Below are positions 1 through 7,515 of a stretch of 47,192 nucleotides of DNA, in pieces. How positions within the stretch are numbered: the first letter of the stretch is position 1; each line of letters begins with the position of its first letter. The position numbers were made by a program, and so were the translations under genes. A model generated the notes under the pieces. That model was not told the origin of the DNA. It ran no database searches and worked only from the letters and a program-made list of their open reading frames with translations. Origin of the DNA: Lentisphaerota bacterium (lineage in GTDB: Bacteria > Verrucomicrobiota > Lentisphaeria > Victivallales > Victivallaceae); NCBI GenBank assembly GCA_015061725.1, contig SUVX01000021.1, positions 1 to 47,192 of the forward strand, written 5' to 3'.

Positions 1-65
1 TGAATGAAAATTTTAAAGTTTGAAAACCACCTATAACAAGTTCGCAAAAAAAAGGAGACGTTATC

Positions 66-1025
66 ATGATTGACAGAAAAATTGAAACTGCCGCCCATGG
101 GCGGGTGAAGCAGCACTGCTTCACCCTGATTGGACTTCTCGTGCTTACTGCAAAACGCTGCTGCCATTTAATATCGAACGCCTGTATCGTCTCATTACAA
201 AATACGCCGCTTTTCTTGAAAAGAGAAAGGGGGCGTGGGGGAAAGAGGAAAACTTCTTTTCTCGTGAAAAGAAGTTTTCCTTTGTCCCCCACACTCTCCC
301 CCTTTACTTTGATTGAACTTCTTGTTGTCATTGCCATCATTGCCATTCTTGCCGCAATGCTCATGCCCGCTTTGCAGCAGGCAAGAGAGAGCGCGCAGAA
401 AGTTGACTGCCTCTCTAATCAGAAGCAGATGGGGGTTATGATGAATCTTTACGCCGACAGTTTTGACGGACATTTGCTGACTCACTCTATTTATTACACT
501 TTCAGATATAATTTCCTGAATGTCAGTACAACCAGCAGACATTCCATTGGTAATGGTTATCCTTATATTCTGTCGCATCTGGGAATCAGCCGGACAAATC
601 TGGATAAAACAGGAACAAAGAGCAGTCCGTTTGTTTGTCCTTCTGCCATGCTCAAGAGCAACCAATCCCACTGGTCTTCTATTTACAACGGTTATATTTA
701 CGGAGTCAATCTGGTGATGACGTATACTGACCGGACTTGGGCAACCCGTTCAATGTGGAAGCAATCACAAATCAAGAACGCTTCTCAAACCATTTATTTT
801 GCAGACAGTTATCATCGTACGAACAAGGTCATGAACGGGATGTTCTATCCGCAAGCCAATCAAAGCGGTGTGCTTTACGGTATGTGGCATAATGGAACGG
901 CAAACGTTTCTTTTATTGACGGACATTCTTCTGCTGTCAAATGTGTCAATCAGGAAACAGATGGTTTTTATTACACTTCTCCCTATGATGATCCGGATTC
1001 AACGCATTGGATCCCCAATAAATAA
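66..1025 (+). CDS. Type II pseudopilin-like (H-X9-DG) protein with interrupted N-terminus
   Basis: Prepilin-type secreted or membrane protein of the expanded pseudopilin-like family seen in Lentisphaerota and Planctomycetes; its exact job is unknown. The ATG follows an AAGGAG ribosome site at 52-57. The N-terminus holds two copies of the pseudopilin core: a first one reading FTLIGLLV (codons from nt 120), then 61 codons of low-complexity insert, then an intact [20 protein letters not shown] core (from nt 303). The insert carries a copy of the long-hairpin repeat found at 24.5, 36.9 and 39.5 kb. The first core has Gly where Glu+5 is expected. Near the C-terminus [12 protein letters not shown] fits H-X9-DG. 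The leader is nearly identical to that of the minus-strand pseudopilin ending at 5536. The amidotransferase follows after 20 bp. The reading frame survives the insertion, so it may still be expressed, but processing is doubtful. Confidence 0.75.
   Translation: MIDRKIETAAHGRVKQHCFTLIGLLVLTAKRCCHLISNACIVSLQNTPLFLKRERGRGGKRKTSFLVKRSFPLSPTLSPFTLIELLVVIAIIAILAAMLMPALQQARESAQKVDCLSNQKQMGVMMNLYADSFDGHLLTHSIYYTFRYNFLNVSTTSRHSIGNGYPYILSHLGISRTNLDKTGTKSSPFVCPSAMLKSNQSHWSSIYNGYIYGVNLVMTYTDRTWATRSMWKQSQIKNASQTIYFADSYHRTNKVMNGMFYPQANQSGVLYGMWHNGTANVSFIDGHSSAVKCVNQETDGFYYTSPYDDPDSTHWIPNK
91..126 (+). other. Stem-loops in 5' coding region of pseudopilin
   Basis: Two inverted repeats lie inside the leader codons. 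CCGCCCATGGGCGG (91-104) is a perfect palindrome. GGGTGAAGCAG (103-113) pairs perfectly with CTGCTTCACCC (116-126) across a 2-nt loop. The paralogue at 6276-6308 keeps both structures with one compensatory pair change (G-C here, A-T there). They could be a translational control structure; that is inference. Confidence 0.5.
195..302 (+). repeat. Long-hairpin repeat element, copy inside pseudopilin gene
   Basis: The segment begins with AAAATACGCCGCTTTTCTTG, the same head as the copies at 24.5, 36.9 and 39.5 kb. It contains an inverted repeat with arms 237-261 and 266-290 around a TCGT loop, 25 bp with one mismatch and one G-T pair. The two flanking pseudopilin cores are exactly 183 bp (61 codons) apart, so the insertion keeps the reading frame. 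Confidence 0.75.
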
Positions 1026-1045
1026 TTTAAAGAAAGAATATCAAA

Positions 1046-2080
1046 ATGTGTGAAATGTGCGGTTATGTGGGGCGCAAAAAGGCCGCTGCCCCGATCCTGC
1101 TTGAATACGGTAAACGCGTTGAGGGCTTGTGGAGCGGTTACATCACCGGAATCGGTGTGCAGGATGCTGACGGCTCTCTTGAAATGAAAAAAACGCTCGG
1201 TTACAGCAAACACTGGGAGGAAAAATTTGATGCCTCAGCCCTGAAAGGAACAGTCGGATTTTTCCACAGCCGTACCGGTGCCGCCAAGGGCGTCGGGCAT
1301 GAGCGTTACGGACACCCTTTTATCTCTGATGATGCAACTTGTATGGCTGTTTCTCAGGGCGCATGGGGTATTTTTGCTGAAAACTACGGTTCACCCTGTA
1401 TCCGTAAAATCGGCAATATGCTGCTGGAACAGGGCAGAAGTTTCTGCAGTGCCGATAAAAATGAGTGGGAGCGTTATCATCTGCTTTCTGACGGAACCAG
1501 AGTTCATATGTCCGATGTGGTGACAGTTCTCTGCGATCAGTTGATGCGCAAATACAACGATCCCTTTAAGGCGATGCGTGAAACGGCGTTGACCATCCGC
1601 GAAGAATCTGCCACGATGTTTATGTTCAAAGAGTATCCCGGACACCTTTTCGGTATCAACATGAATCAGCGTCTGTGCGCTTATTTCCACGAGGACGGTA
1701 TCTCTGTTGCCACCTGTTCTCTTGCATTCGGAAACGAGCGTGTCAATACGATGGAAATCCCCGGAAACAGTTTGTTTGATATCACGCCGGACGGCATAAA
1801 AATTGAAAAACTCAGCGATGAGTTCCAGCTCTGGGAAAAGATTCCCGCAGGTATGCTGGAGTCTTTTTTCAATTGGTGCAAAAATACTCCGAACACTCTG
1901 CTGGCTCATGTGATGGATAATGTTCTCAAAACGAATTATCCTGATAACGTTCTCCGTCATGTGCCGACGCACGAGTTGTTTGAACAACTGTATTTTGACG
2001 GAAAACTTTTTATCACTAATAAAGAGTATCCCGGTATCGGCGTTGAAAACTCTATCCGTTCTGAGATCAATGTAAAGTAA
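1046..2080 (+). CDS. Stand-alone class II (Ntn-type) glutamine amidotransferase
   Basis: The N-terminus reads MCEMCGYVG, close to the MCGIVGYIG start of GlmS and PurF-type glutaminase domains, in which the Cys exposed by Met removal attacks glutamine. HSR at residues 74-76 fits the substrate-binding Arg region. The usual Asn-Gly oxyanion pair appears as Gln-Gly (104-105). No SIS isomerase or phosphoribosyl domain follows, so this is a glutaminase-like domain with an unassigned C-terminal part of about 100 residues. The start at 1046 has an AAAGAAAG site 9 nt upstream. The alternative ATG at 1055 gives the more canonical MCGYVG N-terminus and may be the functional one. The gene is probably cotranscribed with the pseudopilin gene ending 20 bp upstream. 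Its partner or acceptor is unknown. Confidence 0.8.
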   Translation: MCEMCGYVGRKKAAAPILLEYGKRVEGLWSGYITGIGVQDADGSLEMKKTLGYSKHWEEKFDASALKGTVGFFHSRTGAAKGVGHERYGHPFISDDATCMAVSQGAWGIFAENYGSPCIRKIGNMLLEQGRSFCSADKNEWERYHLLSDGTRVHMSDVVTVLCDQLMRKYNDPFKAMRETALTIREESATMFMFKEYPGHLFGINMNQRLCAYFHEDGISVATCSLAFGNERVNTMEIPGNSLFDITPDGIKIEKLSDEFQLWEKIPAGMLESFFNWCKNTPNTLLAHVMDNVLKTNYPDNVLRHVPTHELFEQLYFDGKLFITNKEYPGIGVENSIRSEINVK

Positions 2081-2105
2081 AAAGCTCCTCTTCTGCTGCA
2101 AAAAA

Positions 2106-2148
2106 GGCTGTTGTAAACTTGAAATTTACAACAGCCGTTACTTTTTTA
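2106..2148. terminator. Bidirectional rho-independent terminator
   Basis: GGCTGTTGTAAA (2106-2117) pairs perfectly with TTTACAACAGCC (2125-2136) around a 7-nt loop. The plus side continues into CTTTTTT. The minus side has TTTTTT directly after the stem (A run at 2100-2105). It separates the amidotransferase gene from the convergent hydrolase operon. Confidence 0.85.
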
Positions 2149-2168
2149 CGCAGCAGCCCCGTTTTTTT

Positions 2169-2271
2169 GAATGACCGCTGCGGTTTGCTGTGCCGTTGCG
2201 GGCGGCGAACAGGAATACTGTGAATACTATCAATACTGTGAATACTATTGTTTTTTTGGGGGCGCCGATGG
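2169..2271. repeat. 9-bp minisatellite cassette, AATACTRTS unit
   Basis: Four 9-bp units (AATACTGTG, AATACTATC, AATACTGTG, AATACTATT) occupy 2214-2249. They are flanked on the left by GAATGACCGCTGCGGTTTGC and GCGGGCGGCG, and on the right by GGGGGCGCCGATG (2258-2270). The same flanks, with small changes, enclose a completely different 9-bp repeat at 31823-31917. Confidence 0.75.
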
Positions 2272-2339
2272 TGTAAATCAAACCGGTCGGTATTTCTTTG
2301 GCTTGCCGCAGCGCAGTCCGTCAAAGCGAAGGCGGGCGC

Positions 2340-2390
2340 ACCATTTTTTTTCTCCTCCCCCCGATTCCCATCTGCCCTTATCGGCAAAGG
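2340..2390. repeat. Truncated tail of the long-hairpin repeat
   Basis: CCCCCGATTCCCAT followed by CCCTTATCGG matches the right end of the element copies at 24.7, 37.0 and 39.6 kb. The hairpin half is absent. As in those copies it lies just past the stop codon of a minus-strand gene (stop at 2394-2396). On the minus strand GCCCTT and AAGGGC form a short stem. Confidence 0.55.
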
Positions 2391-2393
2391 GCG

Positions 2394-5300
2394 TTATTTT
2401 GAAAGTTTTTCAGCAAGGTCAAGAAGTTTGAGTCTTGCTTCTTCCATGGCTTTCATGTCGCCTGCGGCAGCATTTGAAACGATTTGATCAAGCTGCTTTT
2501 TCAGGGCAGGGGAGGGGGATTTTGCAAGCATTCTGCGGCAGAATTGGGCAAGTTTGTAATCCTCTTTGCCCAGCATATTGGCTTCTTCTCTCTTTGAAGA
2601 CAGATAAGTCCCCATTTCCATATCAAGATAGGTGTTGCCGTAGTCTACGCGGTTGCGGACACCGTCATCGGAGTTGAATCCGTCGCCGCCGGCATGGTTT
2701 TCATGGTGCCAATAGGCGGAAACTGCGGTAAAGCCGTCACGGAAATTTGTCCAGTAGTTGCGGCGGTAAACTTCGGGAGAAGTGTTTTTGCCGTGGATAC
2801 TGTAAGTCCAGGTCTCTTTTTTAAGACTCTTTGCGGCTTTGAGCTGTTCCGGACCAAGTCCCGGACGGTAAAATTCAAAGATGTCATAGAATTCAGCAAG
2901 TTTTTTTACTGCCGTAAAATCTTTTCCGCGCAGGTAATTGGGGTGCGGGTTGACCATGGTGACAAAGTCTTTTCCGGCAGATTTGATGATTTTTCCGGCA
3001 AGGTGAGCGTAGTACATTCTCGTTCCTTTTTTATTGATGTCGCCGTCGGGTTCATCAACGGTGTAGAAAATAATTCTGTCACGGGTGATATTGTATTTCT
3101 TTTTCAAGTGAGCGGTGAAATGCTCAAGGAACGCCTTGAATCCCTTGTTCCATGCGGGGCTGTTGAAGGGAACCTGCCGTTTTCCCCGGTAGTTCAAGCC
3201 GTAACTTTGCAGTTCAAGCCAGCAGACAAGTTTAATGCGTTCAAGCGGCATACCTGCCTTGACGGTACGGTCGATGAATTTGTCGATCAAAGCATAGTCG
3301 GAGTATTTCAGCACATTGCCCTGTTTGTCAATTTTGGGATAAATATCCATAGAAGCCTGTCCCAGCGCACCGCCGGGATAGATGATGTTGTTTTCTTTAT
3401 CAACCAGAGCTTTGACCAGATTCTGATGCGTTCCGTTGCGGTAGATATTTGTGTAGTTTGTGGCATCAACTTTGACGGTGCCGAGGTCTATTTTCCGGAC
3501 GTCAATGTTGAGGGCAACTTCAATATTTTTAAATCCCGGATAAGAGGGTTTGAGGACAATGACAAACTCCTGTTTGCCGGGTTTCATGCCTTTGGTGCTG
3601 AACTTCAACCAGATTTGTTTGGATTCATTGGCACCTGCGCGCAGAAGCGTACCCATCTGAAGCGGCAGCAGCGGATCGTGGATGGTGTCTCCGGAAACAA
3701 GCGGCAGCGCCTCAAAAAACTGAACGTTGGGGTAAAGTTTACTTTCCGGATAGCAGACGATACCGTTGCGAACTTCGTAAAATTTGCTGTTGAAATCGTT
3801 GTAGACTTGTTTTTTCTGCAGACGCTTGACCGGGAAAATCTTTATTTGTCCGAGGAAGGGCTTTTGTGTCAGGTTGCTGAAAACGAAACTTGTGTAAACA
3901 AAACTGTTCTGCGGCAGAACGAGGGAAATTTTTTCAAGCGGTTTGCTCAAGGGAGAAACCTGCACATCATTGCCCCAGGGCAGGGGTACCTGCCAGAGCA
4001 GATTGGGGGTGCCTGAAAAACGCAGCTGGGTGTAACGCAGACTCATACGGGCGATACTTTGAGAGAGTCCCTCAAAAAATTCGCTTTTATTTCCGTTGGT
4101 TTTGATTTCATTTTCCAGCTTTTCAAGTTCAGAAGCAATGGCTTTGCGCAGCTCTTTCTTTCCCTGAATGGCAGCAAATTCTTTTTTGCTTTTTTCAAGT
4201 TTCTGCAGCAGAGCCTGTTGGTAGGAACCGAAAACGATGTTGCGGAATTTTGTGATGGCGTGCCAGTTGTTTCCGACGGGGGACCAGGTGGACTGCCCTC
4301 CGGCGGTATTGCCGCAGCGGGTGAAGTTGGCGGTGACGGTTTTTCCGTTGATGTCGCCCGTCAGGCGGATTTCGCTGCGGGGAATGACAAAAGTTGCAGT
4401 CCAGCAGCCGGGTTTGACGTCAACAGAAATTTTGCTTGTGCTTTTAAAGGCTTTATTGCGGTCGCGGTAATTGACGGCAAGAGCTGTACTCCAGCCTGAA
4501 GCGTTGGCGGCGTACTGAAAATACTCCTGATTGTCGGGGTCGGGACGGAAGAAGAATTCCACCACATCTCCGCTCCAGGTGCGGTTTTTGCGGGTATCAG
4601 GTTTCATGCCTGCGGGAATCGGGGAAACGATACGGACGATGAGATCATTTTTATTGAGTTCCAGTTCCGCATGGGCGGCGGCATCAAAGAACTTCTGATC
4701 CGGCCGCACAAAACTTCCGAGAAACTGCGTGGGTTTATCCAGCACGAGGAATTTACCGGTTACGCTTTTTTTACCTTCGGCAACCAGCAATGAACTGCCC
4801 GCATTGACGGCGGAAGTCATATCCGGTTCTTTAAAGGAGTTCCAGATTTTGACATCGTCGATCACGCCGTTGAGTGTGCGGTAGGTCTGTTTCATCGTGG
4901 CAAGATTGCCGCCCAGAATCATCAGAGGATAACCTTGCGGTATTTTCGGTGTAGAAAGACGGTTGAAGCCCCAGGAATCTTTTTCACGGATAGCGACAAC
5001 TTCTCCGTCCAGAAAAATTTTCATCATGCCGCCGTCAGAGGAGGCAACACGGACGGTATAGAATACACCCGGTTTGATATCCAGCTGCTCAGATTTTAAA
5101 ACCAGTTCCTGCTTGCGGGCGACTTGCGTGAAACGCGCTTCAAGCTGTTTTTTCGGCGTGATCTGCAAAGCAAACTGACCGCGGTTCCAGGAGTTTTTAG
5201 CGTAACAGAAAAGAGTATTGCCGGTACGCTTGTTCACATCTTCATTGAGTTTGAATTTCAATTCAACGGTAAAATTTTTCCAGTTTTGTGCTGCGGGGAA

Positions 5301-5507
5301 AGCGGTACGGGGCCAGACTTTATTGACAAGCAATCCGTTGCCCTTGAATCCGGAAACGATTTTACCGTCGCCCAGACGGTATTTTTTATCAGCAGAAAAA
5401 GACACGCTCTTTCCGGGGATGACTTTTTCAAAATCCCATTCCGCAACAGGTTTTGCAAAAAGTGCCGCACCTGCCGCCGCCGCTGTAATAAATAACATTT
5501 TTTTCAT
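2394..5507 (-). CDS. Secreted LamG + CBM9-like + GH123/DUF4091-like glycosidase
   Basis: A large exported protein of 1037 residues that probably acts on amino-sugar or other polysaccharides outside the cytoplasm. A signal peptide occupies residues 1-18. Residues about 20-225 look like a concanavalin/LamG domain. Residues about 255-425 resemble a CBM9-type carbohydrate-binding domain (DVVEFFFRPDPDNQEYFQ, then CWTATFVIPRSEI). Residues 430-470 are a charged helical linker. The C-terminal half looks like a GH123/DUF4091-type TIM barrel with an Asp-Glu pair in YTVDEPDG (D818, E819), the candidate catalytic pair. The gene starts 28 bp after the pseudopilin stop, so it is the last gene of the regulator, pseudopilin, hydrolase operon. 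The family assignment comes from motif impression, not alignment, and the substrate is unknown. Confidence 0.75.
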   Translation of the reverse strand: MKKMLFITAAAAGAALFAKPVAEWDFEKVIPGKSVSFSADKKYRLGDGKIVSGFKGNGLLVNKVWPRTAFPAAQNWKNFTVELKFKLNEDVNKRTGNTLFCYAKNSWNRGQFALQITPKKQLEARFTQVARKQELVLKSEQLDIKPGVFYTVRVASSDGGMMKIFLDGEVVAIREKDSWGFNRLSTPKIPQGYPLMILGGNLATMKQTYRTLNGVIDDVKIWNSFKEPDMTSAVNAGSSLLVAEGKKSVTGKFLVLDKPTQFLGSFVRPDQKFFDAAAHAELELNKNDLIVRIVSPIPAGMKPDTRKNRTWSGDVVEFFFRPDPDNQEYFQYAANASGWSTALAVNYRDRNKAFKSTSKISVDVKPGCWTATFVIPRSEIRLTGDINGKTVTANFTRCGNTAGGQSTWSPVGNNWHAITKFRNIVFGSYQQALLQKLEKSKKEFAAIQGKKELRKAIASELEKLENEIKTNGNKSEFFEGLSQSIARMSLRYTQLRFSGTPNLLWQVPLPWGNDVQVSPLSKPLEKISLVLPQNSFVYTSFVFSNLTQKPFLGQIKIFPVKRLQKKQVYNDFNSKFYEVRNGIVCYPESKLYPNVQFFEALPLVSGDTIHDPLLPLQMGTLLRAGANESKQIWLKFSTKGMKPGKQEFVIVLKPSYPGFKNIEVALNIDVRKIDLGTVKVDATNYTNIYRNGTHQNLVKALVDKENNIIYPGGALGQASMDIYPKIDKQGNVLKYSDYALIDKFIDRTVKAGMPLERIKLVCWLELQSYGLNYRGKRQVPFNSPAWNKGFKAFLEHFTAHLKKKYNITRDRIIFYTVDEPDGDINKKGTRMYYAHLAGKIIKSAGKDFVTMVNPHPNYLRGKDFTAVKKLAEFYDIFEFYRPGLGPEQLKAAKSLKKETWTYSIHGKNTSPEVYRRNYWTNFRDGFTAVSAYWHHENHAGGDGFNSDDGVRNRVDYGNTYLDMEMGTYLSSKREEANMLGKEDYKLAQFCRRMLAKSPSPALKKQLDQIVSNAAAGDMKAMEEARLKLLDLAEKLSK

Positions 5508-5535
5508 TTTATATTTTACTTTCTTTAATAAAGAA

Positions 5536-6333
5536 TTACATTCCCCAATAATAACGGGTCAAACGTTCCGGGTCAGAATCCCATGCCATACTGGTCGAAC
5601 CGGTCAGAACACTTTTGTACGGATTGTTGCTTGTGAGTTTAAAAACACTGCCGGAAAGGTTCAGAATGTTACAGGCGCCGTTATGTCTGGCGGTTGCGAT
5701 GGCACCGCCGTCGCTTGACGGATTAACACCTGCACCGAGCATATAAAACGCCGATTTTAAATCATGGTTGAGGGAATCCATACAGTAGGCTTTCTTCGAC
5801 GGATTTTTGACCTTGCTGATTTTGACAGTTTTGCGTTTGCCGAAAGTGGATTTGTTTTCAAAAACGATCCCGTTGCTGATGCCGTAAATCCGCATATAGC
5901 GCATTTTTTCATATAAACTTCCGGATGACCGGTCTGAGGGGCAGATAAAAACACTGGGCGCAACTTTGCCGCTTTCCCAGTCCGGAACATATCCAGTTGC
6001 ACGCAATCTCTGGTGGTAGGCACCGTAAGTGTTTTTGTCCGCATAACTGTCAGAAGCGTTGCTGTATGCTGTTGAACTGTTGAGCGCATAACGTAAATCA
6101 TGCGGCAGAACCCAACCGCCGCATTCATCGGTGTAAGAAGCGGTCATAAGACCGATTTGTTTCAGGTTGCTGACACAGTTGCTGCCCCGTGCCGATTCGC
6201 GAGCCTGACTCAAGGCGGGCATGAGCATTGCCGCCAAAATAGCGATAATCGCAATCACTACGAGGAGTTCAATCAGGGTGAAACAGCGTTTCACCCGCCC
6301 ATGGGCGGAAGTTTCCATTTTTCTGTCAATCAT
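5536..6333 (-). CDS. Type II pseudopilin-like protein
   Basis: The protein of 265 residues has a short basic leader and the core [20 protein letters not shown] with Glu+5 present. The residue before the Phe is Cys, not the Gly normally required by prepilin peptidase. [14 protein letters not shown] follows the hydrophobic helix. The C-terminal motif is [13 protein letters not shown], an H-X9-SG variant of H-X9-DG. The start lies 2 bp after the stop of the GntR/LacI regulator, so the two are cotranscribed. A TCTCC stretch on the plus strand at 6339-6344 gives a GGAGA ribosome site. The leader is nearly identical to that of the pseudopilin at 66-1025 and also carries the stem-loop pair. These proteins may decorate a secretion pseudopilus or the cell surface; that role is inference. 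Confidence 0.85.
   Translation of the reverse strand: MIDRKMETSAHGRVKRCFTLIELLVVIAIIAILAAMLMPALSQARESARGSNCVSNLKQIGLMTASYTDECGGWVLPHDLRYALNSSTAYSNASDSYADKNTYGAYHQRLRATGYVPDWESGKVAPSVFICPSDRSSGSLYEKMRYMRIYGISNGIVFENKSTFGKRKTVKISKVKNPSKKAYCMDSLNHDLKSAFYMLGAGVNPSSDGGAIATARHNGACNILNLSGSVFKLTSNNPYKSVLTGSTSMAWDSDPERLTRYYWGM
6276..6308 (-). other. Stem-loops in 5' coding region of pseudopilin paralogue
   Basis: GGGTGAAAC and GTTTCACCC (6276-6284 and 6288-6296) form a perfect 9-bp stem with a 3-nt loop. CCGCCCATGGGCGG (6295-6308) is a perfect palindrome touching it. The order and structure match 91-126, with an A-T pair replacing a G-C pair. Confidence 0.5.
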
Positions 6334-6335
6334 GA

Positions 6336-7436
6336 TTACATCTCCTTTTTTACTGCCACACTGGCACGTTTTTTTATTTTATGAGGAATGATAAAATCTT
6401 TTACACCATCTTCACTGAAATACCATTTTTCCGGGTTGCAGAGCATTTCTGCTGCTGTTTTTCCGGCAGCGGCATAATCACAATCGACCGTTGCAAGCGG
6501 CGGAGAGAGCATTTTTCCGCCGGGATATCCGCAGAAACCCATTACAGAAAGATCTTCCGGTATCTTGAGTCCCATCCTTTGTGCGGCAAGATAGACATAA
6601 AGTGCCACAAAGTCTGAAAAACAGTAAATTGCTTCAGGCACTTCCGGCTGCGCCATCAAATTTTTCAGACACTGTTCCACTTTTTCGCGAAGTCCGGAAG
6701 CGTTTTTTATATTGACAAGTTCGATCATGCTTTTATCACTGAGCATACCGTTTTGTTTGAGCAGTGCAAGGTGTTCATCAATGGTAAATCCGCGAATTCT
6801 CTTATTGTTGTTCGATCCGGAAAGAATCAGACCGACTTTGTTCATTCCGCACTCTTTGAGATATTTCAAACCGTCCTGCCACGCTTGACGTTCATCGGAC
6901 TTCAATACGCCGAATCCGGTGATTTTTGAATCGCTGTCTGCGCCGCGCGGAATGAGAACAGGGATATTCAGTCTGCGGAATATCGGCAATTCCGGTTCTG
7001 TTCCATTATATCCGCTGCAGGCAAGCAGAATGCCCGTATACTGATTGTCTTTGAGCTGGCGGACTGTTCCCGCAACGGGACTGTGACGCAGAAAAATCAA
7101 ATCCGCTTCATCAACTTCAACGCCCAATTCATTACACCGCTGAAGAAAATAAGGCAGAAGATAATGGGCGGGGACGGCACTGTCAGCCATGCCGGGACGG
7201 ACAATCAGAAATTTGCGTTTTTCAGTGTGACGCTCTGATACAAAAATCCCCCTGCCGTGAATGATTGTGATATCACCCGACAGCTCCAGTTCGCGCAATG
7301 CCCTGCGCATTGTCAGGTGAGCCACGCCGAAGTCATTGGCAAGTTCTATGCCGTTTTTCAACTTCTGCCCCGGCTGAAGTTCGCCTGACAAAATCAGTTC
7401 GCGCAAGCGTTCTACAACATTGGTCTTTTTATTCAT
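6336..7436 (-). CDS. GntR/LacI-hybrid transcription regulator
   Basis: A one-component sugar-responsive regulator of 366 residues. Residues about 5-70 are a GntR winged helix ([30 protein letters not shown], then the wing IHGRGIFV). Residues about 75-355 form a periplasmic-binding-protein-like ligand domain as in LacI ([45 protein letters not shown]). This is the hybrid type common in Lentisphaerota and Planctomycetes. Its promoter carries direct repeats of GTGATA with a 10-bp period, also found in front of the upstream esterase gene, so autoregulation and control of the esterase are likely. It is the first gene of an operon with the pseudopilin and the LamG/GH protein. The ligand is unknown; a plant or mucin glycan fragment is an inference from the neighbours. 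Confidence 0.85.
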   Translation of the reverse strand: MNKKTNVVERLRELILSGELQPGQKLKNGIELANDFGVAHLTMRRALRELELSGDITIIHGRGIFVSERHTEKRKFLIVRPGMADSAVPAHYLLPYFLQRCNELGVEVDEADLIFLRHSPVAGTVRQLKDNQYTGILLACSGYNGTEPELPIFRRLNIPVLIPRGADSDSKITGFGVLKSDERQAWQDGLKYLKECGMNKVGLILSGSNNNKRIRGFTIDEHLALLKQNGMLSDKSMIELVNIKNASGLREKVEQCLKNLMAQPEVPEAIYCFSDFVALYVYLAAQRMGLKIPEDLSVMGFCGYPGGKMLSPPLATVDCDYAAAGKTAAEMLCNPEKWYFSEDGVKDFIIPHKIKKRASVAVKKEM

Positions 7437-7450
7437 AAATTACAACCGAG

Positions 7451-7466
7451 TATCACTTTGTATCAC
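7451..7466 (-). promoter_or_regulatory. Candidate operator of the GntR/LacI regulator gene
   Basis: On the minus strand GTGATACAAAGTGATA gives two direct GTGATA half-sites 10 bp apart, located just downstream of the -10 box. The same arrangement occurs at 9504-9520 before the esterase gene. Confidence 0.55.
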
Positions 7467-7476
7467 TTGTTAAAAT

Positions 7477-7505
7477 AATATACATCCTGTTTCAACTGAT
7501 GTCAA
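7477..7505 (-). promoter_or_regulatory. Promoter of the regulator-pseudopilin-hydrolase operon
   Basis: Minus strand TTGACA (7500-7505), 17-bp spacer, TATATT (7477-7482). The -10 region shares the block ATGTATATTATT with GTGTATATTATT of the esterase promoter. Confidence 0.75.
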
Positions 7506-7515
7506 GTTTTTGCTT

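Noticed and set aside
195..671. Minus-strand 158-codon frame
   Set aside because: It is antisense to the pseudopilin gene and includes the palindromic repeat, which reads similarly on both strands.
2694..4016. Long 440-codon open frame on the plus strand
   Set aside because: It is antisense to the LamG/GH gene, has no signal peptide, motif or ribosome site, and its composition (Phe-rich, Val-rich) is that of a shadow frame.
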